Positions 38,000 through 50,383 are shown, counted from the first letter of the stretch. The stretch: 64,000 nt of DNA from Psoroptes ovis (GCA_002943765.1 PQWQ01000001.1:5305501-5369500), one strand, 5' to 3'. Translations and numbers: made by a program. Notes: generated by a model not told the origin, from the sequence alone.

Positions 38000-40858
38000 T
38001 TTCGATTTATTTTCTTTGATTATTTCTCATTTAATTATTTCATTTAACGTTTTTTCATTTGAAATCATTTCAAATTTGATTTTTGTCTCAATTACACCGA
38101 ATATCAATGAAAACACAGCTAAAACAAGATATTATTTTGAAATTCAGAAATAAAAACACGTACTACACATTTCATGTCGAAAAAATAAAAATAAAACACG
38201 TATTCTCTCATACAACAAACAAACAAATAACAAACACACCGGATGATGTTGGATATTTTCAATTTTGAATTTATTATTTTGACGGGTGTGGTACACAATG
38301 ATGACTCTCTGGCACTGATCAAACCTGATGATGGTTGACTGATTCGTTGATTATTATTTCTATTATTTTCATCATCATCATTATTACCAATAAAACCAAT
38401 CGACTATAAGGTCATAGGTTAGCTGGTTATGTTGTTGTTTTTCTCATTTTCATTTTCTAATTTATATTTTGCTTATTTTTTTCTATTTCCACGAATGGAC
38501 GACCTCGAATTTTTCGATTTTGATAGAAACATATTCAAATTTATTCGTTCTAAATAGTAATTACTATCATTTTTGATTGTTTATGTCGGCAGTTGAAATG
38601 ATATAATGAATACCATTGATATAACATTTTTCACTATTCATTATCGAATATTATCATCAATGATTATCATATGTTGGTATTCACAAAAACATTTTACATT
38701 ATTTTTCAACCAATAAAAGGTCAATTCTCATTTATGTCAGACTTGGTCGAATCTAGAATTAGATTGATATTATTTTGATTGAAATTATAACCAATCATCA
38801 TCATCATTTATTACCTAGAAATTGTTGCAATTATTGTCTAAGGTTGATTGATCAACTATGACTTTTGATAAAACAGCACACAAAAGTTATTTTCGATAGA
38901 ATTTGGCCGAAATTCATTTCATTTTTTCGAATTTTCACATTGAAAATATTCAAACTTTTCAAAATAATGAGAATATGGCGTGTGATGATGATGAAATCGC
39001 GGTTGAATACTGATTCATAATGAAATTCGATGAATTAACAAGGACCAAAATTTTGGCCCAAAATTGAACAATGAAATCGTGGAAATTCTGCGGAGAAGTC
39101 GCAGTCGATGATAAATGACACTATCTAATGGATCTCATATGAATCGGGCACAAATTTTAATTAATTATTTAATTAAAAAATTAATTAAAAAAAGATGGTA
39201 AAACATTCGAAAAAAGAATGAAGATGTTTACATTCGAAGTTTGTATTGAACAATGAATGAATCGAATTTCATTCACTGCAGTGAAAGAATTCGATTTTCG
39301 AATTTTTTCATTCAAAGGTCTTTGAATTATTCGAACAAATGAACAGACAACGAATGAACATTTGTTTCTTCTGCTTTTGCTTCTTCTTTTTGAAATTATT
39401 TCGCGCAAAAAAAGCGAAAAAGCTATTTTCACTTGAAATCCAAATATTTTCTCAACCACTACTCTTGCTACTTCTTGAAACAGAAAAAATACTGCTAGCA
39501 GCAAAGAAAATAGTTGACACTCACTGGTCTACTTCTACATGGTTGAAATCAAAAAATACTTGTCGCCATCTGTCGTCGTCGATTTGAATTAAAAAATTTA
39601 AAAAAAATTCCGGTTTTATTTAAATCATTTTTCTTGGTAATTTACATGTTCTAGTTCAGTGCAAAAATCAAAAAAACAATTATTAAGCTAAAAATAGATT
39701 AACATAATTCAATTTATTCATTGTCAAGCTCACAAATATCTCTAAATTCGAATGTTTTAAAAATAAACATTTTATTTTGTTGAACACATTTGACATGTGA
39801 CAAAGTAATAGAAATGTTTGAATTTGTTCAACAAATGTTCACAGTGAAGAAACAGATCTGATAAAGATCAGCAGCGAAAAAATAAATAAAGTCATCAATT
39901 GATCCACTTTGTACGACAATTTTCCATCTTTGCATTTGTCATTATTTTTGTTCTCTTGTGTTCTCAGTGTACTTCAAGAAGACTTTAAGAAAACTTGAAT
40001 CATTGATGTGTAACTAAGGAATGATGAACAAATTCGATGATTACTCAAAAGATAGAGACTGAATAATGGAATGGTGGATCAGAAAATAATGATAATAGGT
40101 TGTCCGGAAAGTTGTAGCCGATTTCCAAAAAGCAACTCTATCGAGATTAAGCCGTATGAACTTTTTGAGCAAGCTAAAACATATGTTGAACATACACACA
40201 CAAACTTTCTCTCATCATTTTAAGATTAAGAAACCTAGACGAAAATGGAGAAAAATATCAAGAAACTTTAAGACAATTCATTGAAATGAAGAGAAAACTT
40301 GGTCTCATAAAATATCTTAAGATAATGATTGAATAAATAATAAGAAATAGAAGAAAATGGAACACACCTGTTGATATCGTCTTGAACATCGTCTTAAAGT
40401 TGTTGTTTTACATTGAAATATTGACAAAAATATTTTCTTAAATCAAACAATGATCAATTGATTTGACTGTTTTTTGCTGCTGCTGCTGCTGCTGTTGTTC
40501 CAATAAGCTCCGAATTGTTTCCTACCACAAGATTTATAACGATCCAAACACGTTATACAACACACACTTACACAAGGGAAGTGAACACGTGTTATTATTT
40601 ATTGAAATTATTGAAATATCAATAACTATAAACTGTTGAAACTGTGTATTTTTTTTCGCGGAAGATATTTTTTTTTATTGTTGAACATCAAGGCTCTTAT
40701 GAGCATCATCATCATTCAGTGTTGAATAATTGAGCAATTGAATTGATTTGAATTTTAAATGAATTGAAATGACATAAAACAACAATAATAATAATTATTT
40801 CTTAATTTGAAAATTTTTAATGATTTTAAATAAATAATACAACAACACCTACAACAAG
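38000..40858. other. Divergent intergenic region between UNC5 and the chitin deacetylase-like gene
   Basis: It should contain the UNC5 5' UTR/promoter (leftward) and that of the chitin deacetylase-like gene (rightward). One MITE lies at 40095-40177, a palindromic AT block (TTAATTAATTAT type) at 39155-39190 and a CTG run at 40475-40495. The 107-codon minus open frame at 39181-39504 resembles no family I know. I see no TATA box or initiator that I would commit to. Confidence 0.5.
40095..40177 (-). mobile_element. Palindromic MITE copy 31, subfamily A
   Basis: The only intergenic copy, about 680 bp upstream of the chitin deacetylase-like start codon. The right end is eroded (TTTTTGAGCAAGCTAA). 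Confidence 0.88.
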
Positions 40859-42987
40859 ATGATCAAAGGTTATAGATTTTTCATACTCTTAATATTGATA
40901 TTTGGTAAGTTTTCATTTGTATTTTTTTGGTTATTTGAAACAAAAATTTAATGAATAATCCCCTAATCACAACAAGTTACCCTCGTAAATGGCCAAAGAC
41001 CACGAGGTTCAATATCATCATCGCCCACAGCACAATCACAGCCACCATCACGAACATCGAACATCAATTCACCACCACCATTGACATCGAATCCTGATCC
41101 AGATGATGATGATAACAATAATGGTAACGCTGGTAATGATTTCACTTGTCCAAAATCTGATGGCCTATTTGCCGATCCAAATAATTGCAGAAAATTTAAT
41201 CTTTGTGGTAATTGGCGCGCATGGAGCCAGACATGTCCACCATCACTGTATTTTGATTCAAAACTGAAATATTGTACATTTAAAACTGATCAATTAACAT
41301 GTGGCCCAATCGATGAAGCCGAAGTACGGGCCGAAGAAAGAGAACTAAGTCAAGAATCATTACCATCATGTGTGCTGGACGAATGTCGACTGCCCAATTG
41401 TTTCTGTACCAATGATGGTACATTGATACCGAATAATATTCAACCAAGTCAAACACCACAAATGGTGCTGATAAGTTTTAGTGGTGCATTAAATGATTTA
41501 GTTTATGATCATTATCGTCGTATATTAGGCTATAGTAACCGGTTCAATTCACAACAATCTAGGTATATAATAATGCTTTAGTTGATTGTAATAATCTTGG
41601 ATGATTAACAATTGATTTCTTAATTGATTTTGTTTCTCTCATCGTCAACAGACGAAACCCTAATGGATGTGGTATTCGTGCAACATTTTTCATAAATCAC
41701 GAATATTCAAATTATGCACAAATACAATGGTTCGCTGCACAAGGTCATGAAATGGCTGTTCATTCAATAACGTCAGTTTTTAATATTTAGATTATTCAAT
41801 TTTTCAATTTAATTCAATTTCATTTCGATGATGTAGACATCGTCAACCTGAAACTTGGTGGACTGATCATGCAAATTATTCGGAATGGGCCGAAGAAATG
41901 ATCGGTATGCGTGAAATAATGATTGCTAATGCTGGCGGAACAGCTGCTACACCAGTTTTGACACGTGAAAATGTTGTCGGTATGCGTGCACCATTCATTC
42001 GGCCAGGTGGTAATGCTATGTTCGAAATGGCACATGATTTTGGCCTGCTTTATGATTCGAGTATTGCTGCTCCGAGAGGAACACCACCTTATTGGCCATT
42101 CACTTATGATTATCGGCAACCATTCGATTGTTCTAATCAGCCTAAAAAAGATGAAAGTACACGTTTCGGTCCAACGGATGAAGATTCTGGCTATGGACGT
42201 GGTGGTTTTGGCTCAGGTCGTGGCGGTGGCAATCGTGGACGTGCTAAACGTCAAACTCCATTTTTAGGTCGACCACTTAAATGTCCAACACGATCATTTC
42301 CAGGTCTTTGGGAAGTGCCAATCAATCCATTATTCAATGAATTCAATACTTGTCACCACGCTGATCAATGTGTGTTCCCGGCTGCATCCGATGATGATGA
42401 TATCGAATCGATAGTCGATTTTCTCAAAGAAAATTTCGAACGCCATTACAATACTAATCGTGCACCGTTCCAATTGAATTTCCATGTAACATGGTTCACA
42501 CAAAAGTGAGTGGTTATGGATTTTTCTCATGAAATTTGAATTAATTCTGTTTTTTCCATCGTGTAGGCGCAATGTTCGTGCATTAAATCGTTTCCTTGAT
42601 CACATTCAATCGCTTAAAGATGTATGGTTTGTCACTTATCAACAAATGTTATCATGGGTTCGCAATCCAAAACCAGCCAGTGAATCAAGTTTTCCATGTG
42701 AAAATAATTCGACTGTATATTCTTGTAGCCGACCCCATACATGTGTATTGAAACATTACTTGACCAAAGATAATTCGGCTGCAAATGAAGATAATTTCTC
42801 GCGAGTCGATACCCGTTATATGCCTGTTTGTCATTCATCATTATGTCCACAACAATATCAATGGTATGGTAATACGGCTGGTCGGAAAAGAAATTTCAAA
42901 ACAATAATGCAACTGATTGAAGAAACACCACCACCACCATCATCACCATCTTCTGAAACAGGTGATTTAGGAAACAATGGACCTTAA
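40859..42987 (+). CDS. Secreted chitin deacetylase-like protein (CBM14 + CE4)
   Basis: Predicted to bind chitin and belong to the CE4 polysaccharide deacetylases that convert chitin to chitosan in cuticle or peritrophic matrix. Exons: 40859-40904, 40977-41562, 41652-41771, 41837-42505, 42567-42987; all GT-AG, in phase, 613 aa. It starts MIKGYRFFILLILIF, a signal peptide. A six-Cys CBM14 domain spans residues 73-124. Then comes the CxxxxCxxxxCFC linker and the CE4 domain. CE4 landmarks: NPNGCGIRATFF; the metal-binding H248-S-I-T-H252; RAPF at 301-304; YDSS at 323-326; CHHADQC and NRAPFQLNFH later. No LDLa module is visible between the two domains. Odd points: the TFDD motif is SFSG (182-185), and a Gly/Arg-rich insertion with RAKR interrupts CE4. 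Catalysis is therefore doubtful, while chitin binding is likely. Its closest insect counterparts are the serpentine/vermiform-type CDAs, but subgroup is not certain. Confidence 0.93.
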
Positions 42988-43570
42988 TGAGCAATTTTTT
43001 CTTCTTTTCTTTTCTAAATAAAACTTAATTAAAATCATCATTTTTAATTAATGATCTATATACATACATAGTGAACAATAGTAATACGAACCAATTGAAC
43101 ATTAAACATGCCCCGACAAAACGATGATTTCGCCATATTTATTCTATTTTTTTGTATTCATTTTTGTTCAATCAAAATTTCAAATCAAATCAAATGTAAT
43201 TATGAAATCAAAAATGTGTCAGAATTGAATTTTTATTTTTTTTGATTGTTTAATAAAACAACATCACGAAAATGTGAATTTATAATTATATAAATAAATC
43301 ATACATTTACATGTTTCAACATTTCTCTTTCTTTTTTGATTTAAACATTTTAATATTATATCTTAGTATAACGATCCTTGACCAAGGTTAGCTTAGCTTT
43401 TCAATGATTAGTTTTTGATTTTTAATTAATTAAAAAAATTGGAAATTTCCCAGAAATAATTTTACATATGGGCCTAAAAGAAACTTTCCAGAAATTTCTG
43501 CATGTCACATGTTTTTGTTTTTGGACCATTTAAATTCTTTTTTTTTTTTTTTTGTTTTGCATCATGAAAA
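42988..43570. other. Short intergenic region between the chitin deacetylase-like gene and CTU1
   Basis: About 580 bp holding the 3' UTR of the upstream gene and the promoter/5' UTR of CTU1. It ends in a T16 run (43538-43553). No MITE or gene is seen. Confidence 0.6.
43017..43022 (+). promoter_or_regulatory. Poly(A) signal AATAAA of the chitin deacetylase-like gene
   Basis: A canonical hexamer lies 30 bases after the stop codon in a T-rich 3' UTR; it is the first candidate downstream. Confidence 0.6.
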
Positions 43571-43602
43571 ATGTCAACAACAAAAATGATTGTAAATTGT
43601 AG
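43564..43602 (+). promoter_or_regulatory. Possible upstream ORF overlapping the CTU1 start
   Basis: An ATG seven bases before the CTU1 ATG, in another frame, opens a 12-codon reading frame that ends at TAG inside the CTU1 coding region. If transcription starts upstream of 43564 it could damp CTU1 translation; the transcription start is unknown. Confidence 0.35.
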
Positions 43603-44760
43603 CCGATGTAAAGTGAAGCGGGCGAATGTTAAACGATCAAAAACGGTAATTGAATGAATTATTTCATTTCATAATTGATTTTAATGGCTTTCCATTTATC
43701 TTTGACGCAGTCAGATTCATTGTGTAAAGAATGTTTTTTCCATTGTTTCGAGACCGAAGTTCATGAAACAATTGTCCGGGGAAAATTGTTTCGACCAGGT
43801 GAAAAAGTAGCGATCGCTGCATCAGGTGGTAAAGATTCAACAGTACTGGCATATGTCATGAAACTATTAAATGATCGCCATAATTATGGACTCGATTTAT
43901 TTCTTTTATCGATTGATGAAGGTATCACTGGGTATCGTGATGATTCACTGGACACTGTGAAACAGAATCAAGTCGATTATGGCATTCCATTGCGAATATT
44001 GTCATATCAAGATCTATATGGTTGGACAATGGATGAAATAGTACGTGCAACTGGCATCAAAAATAATTGCACCTTTTGTGGTGTGTTTCGCCGTCAAGCA
44101 CTAGATCGTGGTGCCATGCTGCTGAAGTGTGGTACAATCGTAACCGGACATAATGCTGATGATCTAGCTGAAACGATATTGATGAATGTTTTGCGCGGCG
44201 ATATTGCACGTTTAAAACGATCAACACGTATCATAACTGATGTCCGAGATGAAAGCAATGCGCACAATGATAAGGAGGATGAAAATGGTTGGTGTACAAG
44301 ACGTGCGAAACCATTCAAATATACGTACGAAAAAGAAATTGTTTTATACGCAAGGTTTAAACAGCTGAAATATTTCAGTACCGAATGTATTTATTCACCA
44401 ATGGCATACCGGGGTCATGTTCGTGAACATTTGAAACATTTGGAAAAAATTCGTCCCTCGGTCATTTTGGATATCATACGGTCGGGTGAATGTTTTGATG
44501 CCAAGAATTTCGACGGTGAAAAACCAAAGGGTGACCCCAAGTCAAAGAATTCAATAACCAAAGGCACGTGTCAACGTTGCGGTTACATTTCGAGCCAACA
44601 AATTTGCAAAGCATGTATACTGCTAGAAGGATTAAATAGTGGCCGTCCCCGACTGGGCATAGGTAAAACGAGTAAAATTGATAAAGCAATCCGAACGAAT
44701 GTCGATTGTAATCGATCAAGCGATCATGAATGTATTTGTCGCGAAAAAAATTGTAAATAA
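43571..44760 (+). CDS. CTU1: Cytoplasmic tRNA 2-thiolation protein 1 (CTU1/NCS6)
   Basis: ATP-dependent adenylating enzyme that, with CTU2 and the URM1 sulfur carrier, makes 2-thiouridine at wobble U34 of tRNA-Lys, -Glu and -Gln in the cytosol. Exons 43571-43645 and 43711-44760, donor GTAATT and acceptor TTTGACGCAG, phase 0, 374 aa. Seen directly: N-terminal zinc-type pairs C10-S-R-C13 and C30-K-E-C33; PP-loop SGGKDST at 63-69; IDEGITGYRDD; GWTMDEIVR; CTFCGVFRR; TGHNADDLAET; and a C-terminal CQRCGY...CKAC pair followed by LLEGLNSGRPRLGIGK. These match the human protein throughout, and length is slightly above the family norm. The start was chosen because it places the CxxC pair in frame; the exon 1 part is too short to appear as an open frame alone. 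Identity is very confident. Confidence 0.96.
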
Positions 44761-44761
44761 A
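44756..44761 (+). promoter_or_regulatory. AATAAA overlapping the CTU1 stop codon
   Basis: The TAA stop (44758-44760) lies inside an AATAAA hexamer. If used, the 3' UTR would be only some 10-30 nt. Another AATAAA occurs near 44910. Confidence 0.4.
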
Positions 44762-46176
44762 ATTTTGAAAAATAGTTTAAATTTTCACCACCAGATGGTG
44801 CTAAAAATTGTTTACATTTTTCTTTGTTTGTTTTCGCGCGCGTTTCCTTTGTTCAATCGATTGATTGATCAAAGAAAACAACAAAAGAAAAATCAAAATC
44901 GATTGATAATCAATAAAATGCAAACAAACAAAAAAATTAAAATGAATCAAATGTTTATCTCAAATTATTACCATTTATTTCATTTATATTTTGCTTCAAA
45001 CATAATTAAACAAATGAACGAATGAATTATTGAATGAATGAATGAATATAAATAGAAATTGAAAATGAATTGAAATGAAATGTGTGTGTCCAGCCACAAA
45101 TTGAAAAAAAAATGCACCAAAACATTTTGTTGATCAAAGCAAAAATAAGAATATTCAATGATTCTACGCAAATAACTGTTTATTATCAATTATTATTACA
45201 TGAAATTGATGACAATAGAACCATGAAAATAATCATTAATACTTTGAAGAATAATGTTTTCTCATCATTATTTATACGATTTGCTTTGTTTTTTGGGATA
45301 TATTTGTGAACATGAAACATGAAACAAAAATAAATAAACCTGAACAACAAAAATTTATGCGGAATTAAATGAAATCGATTCGTCGAAAATGATTATTGAT
45401 GATTATTCATGAATTCGTTTCTATTCAGGTCATTTTTCTTTTTGTTGTTATTTATGGTTTCTTATTCATTTATTCCTTATTCTTTATTCAATATTTTACG
45501 TAATGATGACCATAATCAACCATTTAAATGAAAAATTATCATTATTATAATGATATCATGATACAAGAATCGAAAAATAGAGGTAGAAAGCTTTGAATTT
45601 TTGTTTGTTCAACTGCAGCAACAATAACACATATATTCCTTTAAGAAATGATTAAGTATAAGTAATATGTAAATAAACAAACCAATACATTTATGTATTA
45701 TTTACACTTTATACAAATGTGTGAAATAATATAATGTTAGTGATGATGATGATGAACCTTAATCATCTTTGAAATTTAATGTACATCAATCATCAATGAT
45801 TGGTGAACACTGATTAATTAATGTTCAAACATTCAAATTAATAATTTTTCTAATGAAAATATTTTGTATATGAACCCAATGAATAGTGTTTCATTTTAAA
45901 TTTTAACAATTTACCATGTGCTTCAATCAAAATATTTCAATTTTGTTTTTTTCGGAGAAAATCGACTCTTAATTTCTTCAAGTTAACCCTACTGCTTCAA
46001 TAATAATATAATGACGACGAAGAACAATATCTTCAAATGATTATTTGTGTCCGTGTTTTATTTTGTTTTATTGATGTTATTTGTGAACTAAAACATTCAA
46101 ACAATAACCTTAATATTCTGTGATTTTTTTTGTGATTTTGTAAAATCGACCTAAATATCATCAATTGGACCCTACG
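44761..46176. other. Intergenic region between CTU1 and the exon at 46177
   Basis: AT-rich sequence with no MITE. It should contain the CTU1 3' end and the promoter/5' UTR of the next plus-strand gene. Open frames of 69-115 codons here (44678-45309) are out-of-frame extensions of CTU1 or noise. Confidence 0.5.
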
Positions 46177-46227
46177 ATGTCACTAAACAACATGTGGAAC
46201 AACGCACGAACCATGATTCGTGCAAAG
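46177..46227 (+). CDS. Probable first coding exon of an unrecognised gene (17 codons)
   Basis: ATG in the context CCTACGATG opens MSLNNMWNNARTMIRAK and runs directly into a strong donor, AAAG|GTATGT. The phase is 0. It stands out because the codons give a balanced residue mix in otherwise AT-rich noise, and the upstream 150 bp looks like a 5' leader. I do not recognise the protein. No following exon could be found before the window edge, so the first intron would exceed 17.7 kb; the rest of the gene would lie to the right. Confidence 0.45.
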
Positions 46228-48030
46228 GTATGTGGCAATTTTCATTTATTTATTTACAATTCCTTGTTTTTCATTTCAAATTTGAAATTCATGTTGAATT
46301 TTCCAAAATTTTCATAAATTTCCATTCATAAATCTGGCATGAATTATTCAACATTTAATACTTATATGATCATTATTTCCAATTTATTAATACAAATTTG
46401 ATCAATCTGTTATCACATTTCCTATTGATTTCTATCGAAAAAAAAATTATCAATCATTTTTTCATTATGTTCATTATTATTGTCTGAAGCTTAGCTTTAG
46501 CTGTAAGATGAGTAAAAGAAACTCAGAGAATAATAATAATAATATAAACTTTGCTTTTAGAAGAAATTTTCAATTTTTTTGAAAGAAAATATGAACCTCT
46601 GAATAGTAGTAATAGTCTTACAATGAATCTATTCATTTCATTTATTTATTTTATTTTATTTTATTCTATTTATTTATTTATTTAAGATGATGATATTAAA
46701 TAATATAATCATTTTAAATCATTTTCAAATGATTTAGATTTTTTAGTATTTGTTTGTGAATACAATGAGAAAATGGCTCGAAAGATTTTCATTGTCATCG
46801 TCTTTCATTCTCTCGCTAATCACAATGATAACAATGCGTTATAATAATACTCCAAAGCGAAAATCATTTTTCATATTTTTTGACATTTCATATTACATAC
46901 ACACAAAATAAATCTTTCTTGTCTCTCTCTCGTATTTCTTATGTGTATTCAAGAAATTCAAGTAATGTATATGCAGCTGCACTAGCAGTAGCAGCATAAA
47001 TCTTCACAAAAATCTCTGGTTTCAATCAAAGAAAAAAAATTTGAAAAATTGAAATCTCTTGATTTCTCTCCTCAATTTCTTAGCTTATATTTCAATGCAG
47101 GCTAAAGCTTCATTCATTTTCGTTTGAAATTTGTTGATAGAACAAAGAATAATGTTTTGTTCAAAGGAAATTTCGATCATCTTTAAGATTTTTGAATGAT
47201 TGAAGATTTACGCAGGAATATATTTGGCTGAAAAATTTCCATATTCTCTTAGTGTTATTCTCCTGTATTGATCCTGTTTCGTTTCTTGCGAAATAAATTT
47301 CCTTGATCAACAAAAGCAAGAAATTTCCATGAAAATCATTATCATCATCATTATTCGCTCCCCTTATTTGCTTTCATATGAATTCATGAATTCATATTCG
47401 ACATAATTAATCAAAGCAAAAGAAACGAATAATTATGATAATGATATTTTCTTCACAATAGAAGATTTGCCTATTTGGTTCTATTTCAATATTTCTTCTT
47501 GTATTTGGTTCCAATATTTTACTCCAAGAATTTGCTTTTGTTATTCACGAGATTTTTCATTATTCGGGATTTTCGTTGTTCATTCTGATTCAATATTATT
47601 CCGTATTTTGATCCAAAATAGATCCAAAAAGAATTCTTTGATATTGAACTTGAATTATCCATTGTATTATTATCCAATGAATTATACATTGAATTCATTC
47701 AAATAGATTTTGATTCATCGAATTCATTGAAACATTTCTATTATTATTGTTATTATTATTGAATTATTGTATTGAATTCATTCGATCATAATCATAATGA
47801 TTATGGCGTTATGATTGTTCTAGATTTGAGAGAAAAAAAGACTTTGTATTTGTTGAATTATTCCAGAATTATTCAAGAATTATTTTTGAATTTTCAATCT
47901 AGAATTTTCAATTGAAAAATTATTCAAATTGCATCGAAATTGACTGACGTACATTCAAATTATTCTTTTATTTTGAATTTTTAACCTTCAATTTATTATT
48001 ATTTTGTATTGTTTTGTATTTTTAATTTCA

Positions 48031-48150
48031 CAGAGTTTCAAGTTTTTATTCGTAGTTTTAAAGTTGATTTTCGTAATTTTTCATGAAATTTTAAATTGTA
48101 AAATTACGAAATTAAATTTCAAAACTACGAATTTAAACTTTTAATTACTG
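48031..48150. mobile_element. Second palindromic MITE-like family, copy 1 (120 bp)
   Basis: CAGAGTTTCAAG at the left and TTAATTACTG at the right; about 50-bp arms pair imperfectly around AATTTTTCATGAAATTTT. Shared arm word TTCGTAGTTTT and its complement AAAACTACGAA. Confidence 0.72.
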
Positions 48151-48336
48151 TATTTTTTTTCATTTTATTTTATTCCATTTTTACCTGAATTTTTTTTTGA
48201 CTTTCTTATGATGATGAATTTAATCATTTGATTGTTATAATTTTTATTATCATTATTTTTTGAAACAAAAATATACAAAAATTCATGTAACATACACAAT
48301 AATTCTTTTGAATATTATTTTATATTAATTTTTATT

Positions 48337-48456
48337 ACAAAGTTTCAAGTTTTAATTCATAGTTTTAAAATTCATTTTCGTAGTTTTAAATGGTGTTTTC
48401 AATTGTAAAATTACGAAATTCAATTTTAAAACTACGAATTAAAACTTTAAATTCTG
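48337..48456. mobile_element. Second palindromic MITE-like family, copy 2 (120 bp)
   Basis: ACAAAGTTTCAAGTTTTAATT left, AATTAAAACTTTAAATTCTG right. It is a clear relative of the copy 300 bp upstream with arms closer to perfect; both right ends run into GTATT. Confidence 0.72.
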
Positions 48457-48953
48457 TATTATTATTATTATTTTGTATGAAAACAATATTTTTACTCCAC
48501 CCGATCTACAAGTTCGGTATTATTTTGCCAAACGAATTTATTTCGGTCTTATTTTTCTGGTGTTTTTTTTTTGTTTCGGTACCGAAAATTCCGTGATTCT
48601 GGTTGAATTAAAATATGAGAATGTGAAGAGTATGTGAAATGTGAAATATGGAATGAAAACATTGAAAACATGAAATTAAAAATTGAAAAAAAAGTGAAAA
48701 AATGAAATCAATGAATTCATAAACAAATGAAAATTGAAAATGAGAGAAAAATGAATCAAAATATATGAGAAATGAAATGTAATAAATGAATGAATCAAAT
48801 CTATGAAACACATGAAAACAATGTTTTATGTGTGAATATATATCAAATGTTGATGATGATGATGATGATAATGATATGAAATATGAAATGAAACCATAAT
48901 CATTTATTATCATCCATTTATTACCGATTATGTGTGTCCATGTGTGGACTTGT

Positions 48954-49034
48954 TTGATTGTCCGAAAAGTTCTTGTTGATTTTTTCGAATGATCTTCGCC
49001 GATATAATCGGCCAGAACTTTGCGGACAATCTAA
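48954..49034 (-). mobile_element. Palindromic MITE copy 32, subfamily B
   Basis: First copy after the 8.8-kb MITE-free block. The right half carries GGCCAGAAC, an A-type word on a B body. Confidence 0.87.
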
Positions 49035-49440
49035 CATATTTATTTTTATATTTGAATTATTCATATTTCACTTAACAATGAGTGGAGAAAAAATATGTTT
49101 ATACCTGTGAAAATACCTCGAAAAATATTCAACACATTTATCATCACTGTGTACAGTGTGTAGCGTTTGTAACTGATAATAATACCACAAACTGCCCGAA
49201 TGATTAATGAAATATTTAGGTAAATGTTTTCATTTTTTTGTTGGTGAAATCCATAGCCTTTAATTAATTACCTGGTAGCTAAAATTAATATTTTTTTTCT
49301 GGTCTCTATTTTTCAAAAATACATTTTTTAATACTTTGATAATGATTATTTAATGATTAATCTATGAAAGGTTTTTCTGTATTATATTAATTATAAATCG
49401 AAATTTGATTAATCGATCAATGATGATAATTAATTTAATA

Positions 49441-49556
49441 ATTTTTTGCCCAGGTTTTCCCTGAAAATTTCTCTCAGTTTTTCCCGGAAAATTTCTCTGC
49501 TTTTTACCGAAAATTTCCCTCAGCTTTCCACCAAATTTCTCCCAGTTTTTCCCTTT
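49441..49556. repeat. Minisatellite, about 27-bp imperfect unit
   Basis: Four to five imperfect copies built of TTTTTCCC and GAAAATTTCTCTC words; it produces a repetitive open frame on the minus strand that I do not take as a gene. Confidence 0.6.
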
Positions 49557-50302
49557 ATTGTCATCGATATTCACTGATATTCATCGATTCATATAGACTC
49601 ACATTAGTTTAATGATCAATGATCGATTATTGTTTTTGAATTATTTCAAATAATTTGATACTTTTTGAAATAATACTTTTACAAAATACTCTTGAAATAC
49701 TCTTAAAAAGATCGATCAATTTTAAATTATTTCTTCTTTGAACAAAAAAAAAAAATTCAAAGAAATTCGTCTTAAAATTTGTTCCGAAAGAAGAAAAATT
49801 TCTTATTGAATAATTAATGATTCATTAATAGTCATTTATTCAAATAATCATTCATGGTGCTGCTGCTGCTGCTGCTGTCGTTGCTTGAATATATTTTGCT
49901 TGAATCTTATTTAATTATTTCTCCTTATTTCTTATAAATAAGTGAAGGAGGAGGAGTTTCGATTCTTTCGAATTCTTAAGATTTTCTTCGGTTCTTTTTG
50001 GATTCTTTTTGGATTCGATTTTTTTCTCGGTGCATTAATTGAACAAGAAATACACTAATTAGATTAATTATGTAATTTCGCAGTGTTTTCAACATGATTC
50101 GATACATTTATCACAACAATGAATAGAAGATGTATATTTTTAGACATTTTCATTTATGTTCGAAACATTCTCTTGTCATCATTATCATTATCATCATTGT
50201 CGTTATCGTTACTGTTATTATTGTGATCATCTTAACTATTATGTAATTATTATTTCTTTCTTTTGAAATAAGAAATTATTTAGTCAATGATATATATATA
50301 TA

Positions 50303-50383
50303 TTAGGCATGTCCGAAAAGTTTTGGCCGATTTTTCGCAAGCAACTCTATTCGATTAAGCCGTATGAACTTTTCGGACAAAAT
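50303..50383 (-). mobile_element. Palindromic MITE copy 33, subfamily A
   Basis: Starts in a TATATA run; left TTAGGCATGTCCG shares an extra base with copy 43; right end stops after CGGACAA. Confidence 0.9.

Noticed and set aside
39181..39504. 107-codon minus-strand open frame upstream of UNC5
   Set aside because: No family resemblance, and both strands are similarly open there; composition artefact.
44678..45025. 115-codon open frame overlapping the CTU1 3' end
   Set aside because: Out of frame with CTU1 and continuing into the AT-rich 3' region; Lys/Asn/Gln-rich noise.
49362..49574. Repetitive minus-strand open frame with GK-rich repeats
   Set aside because: Produced entirely by the 27-bp minisatellite.
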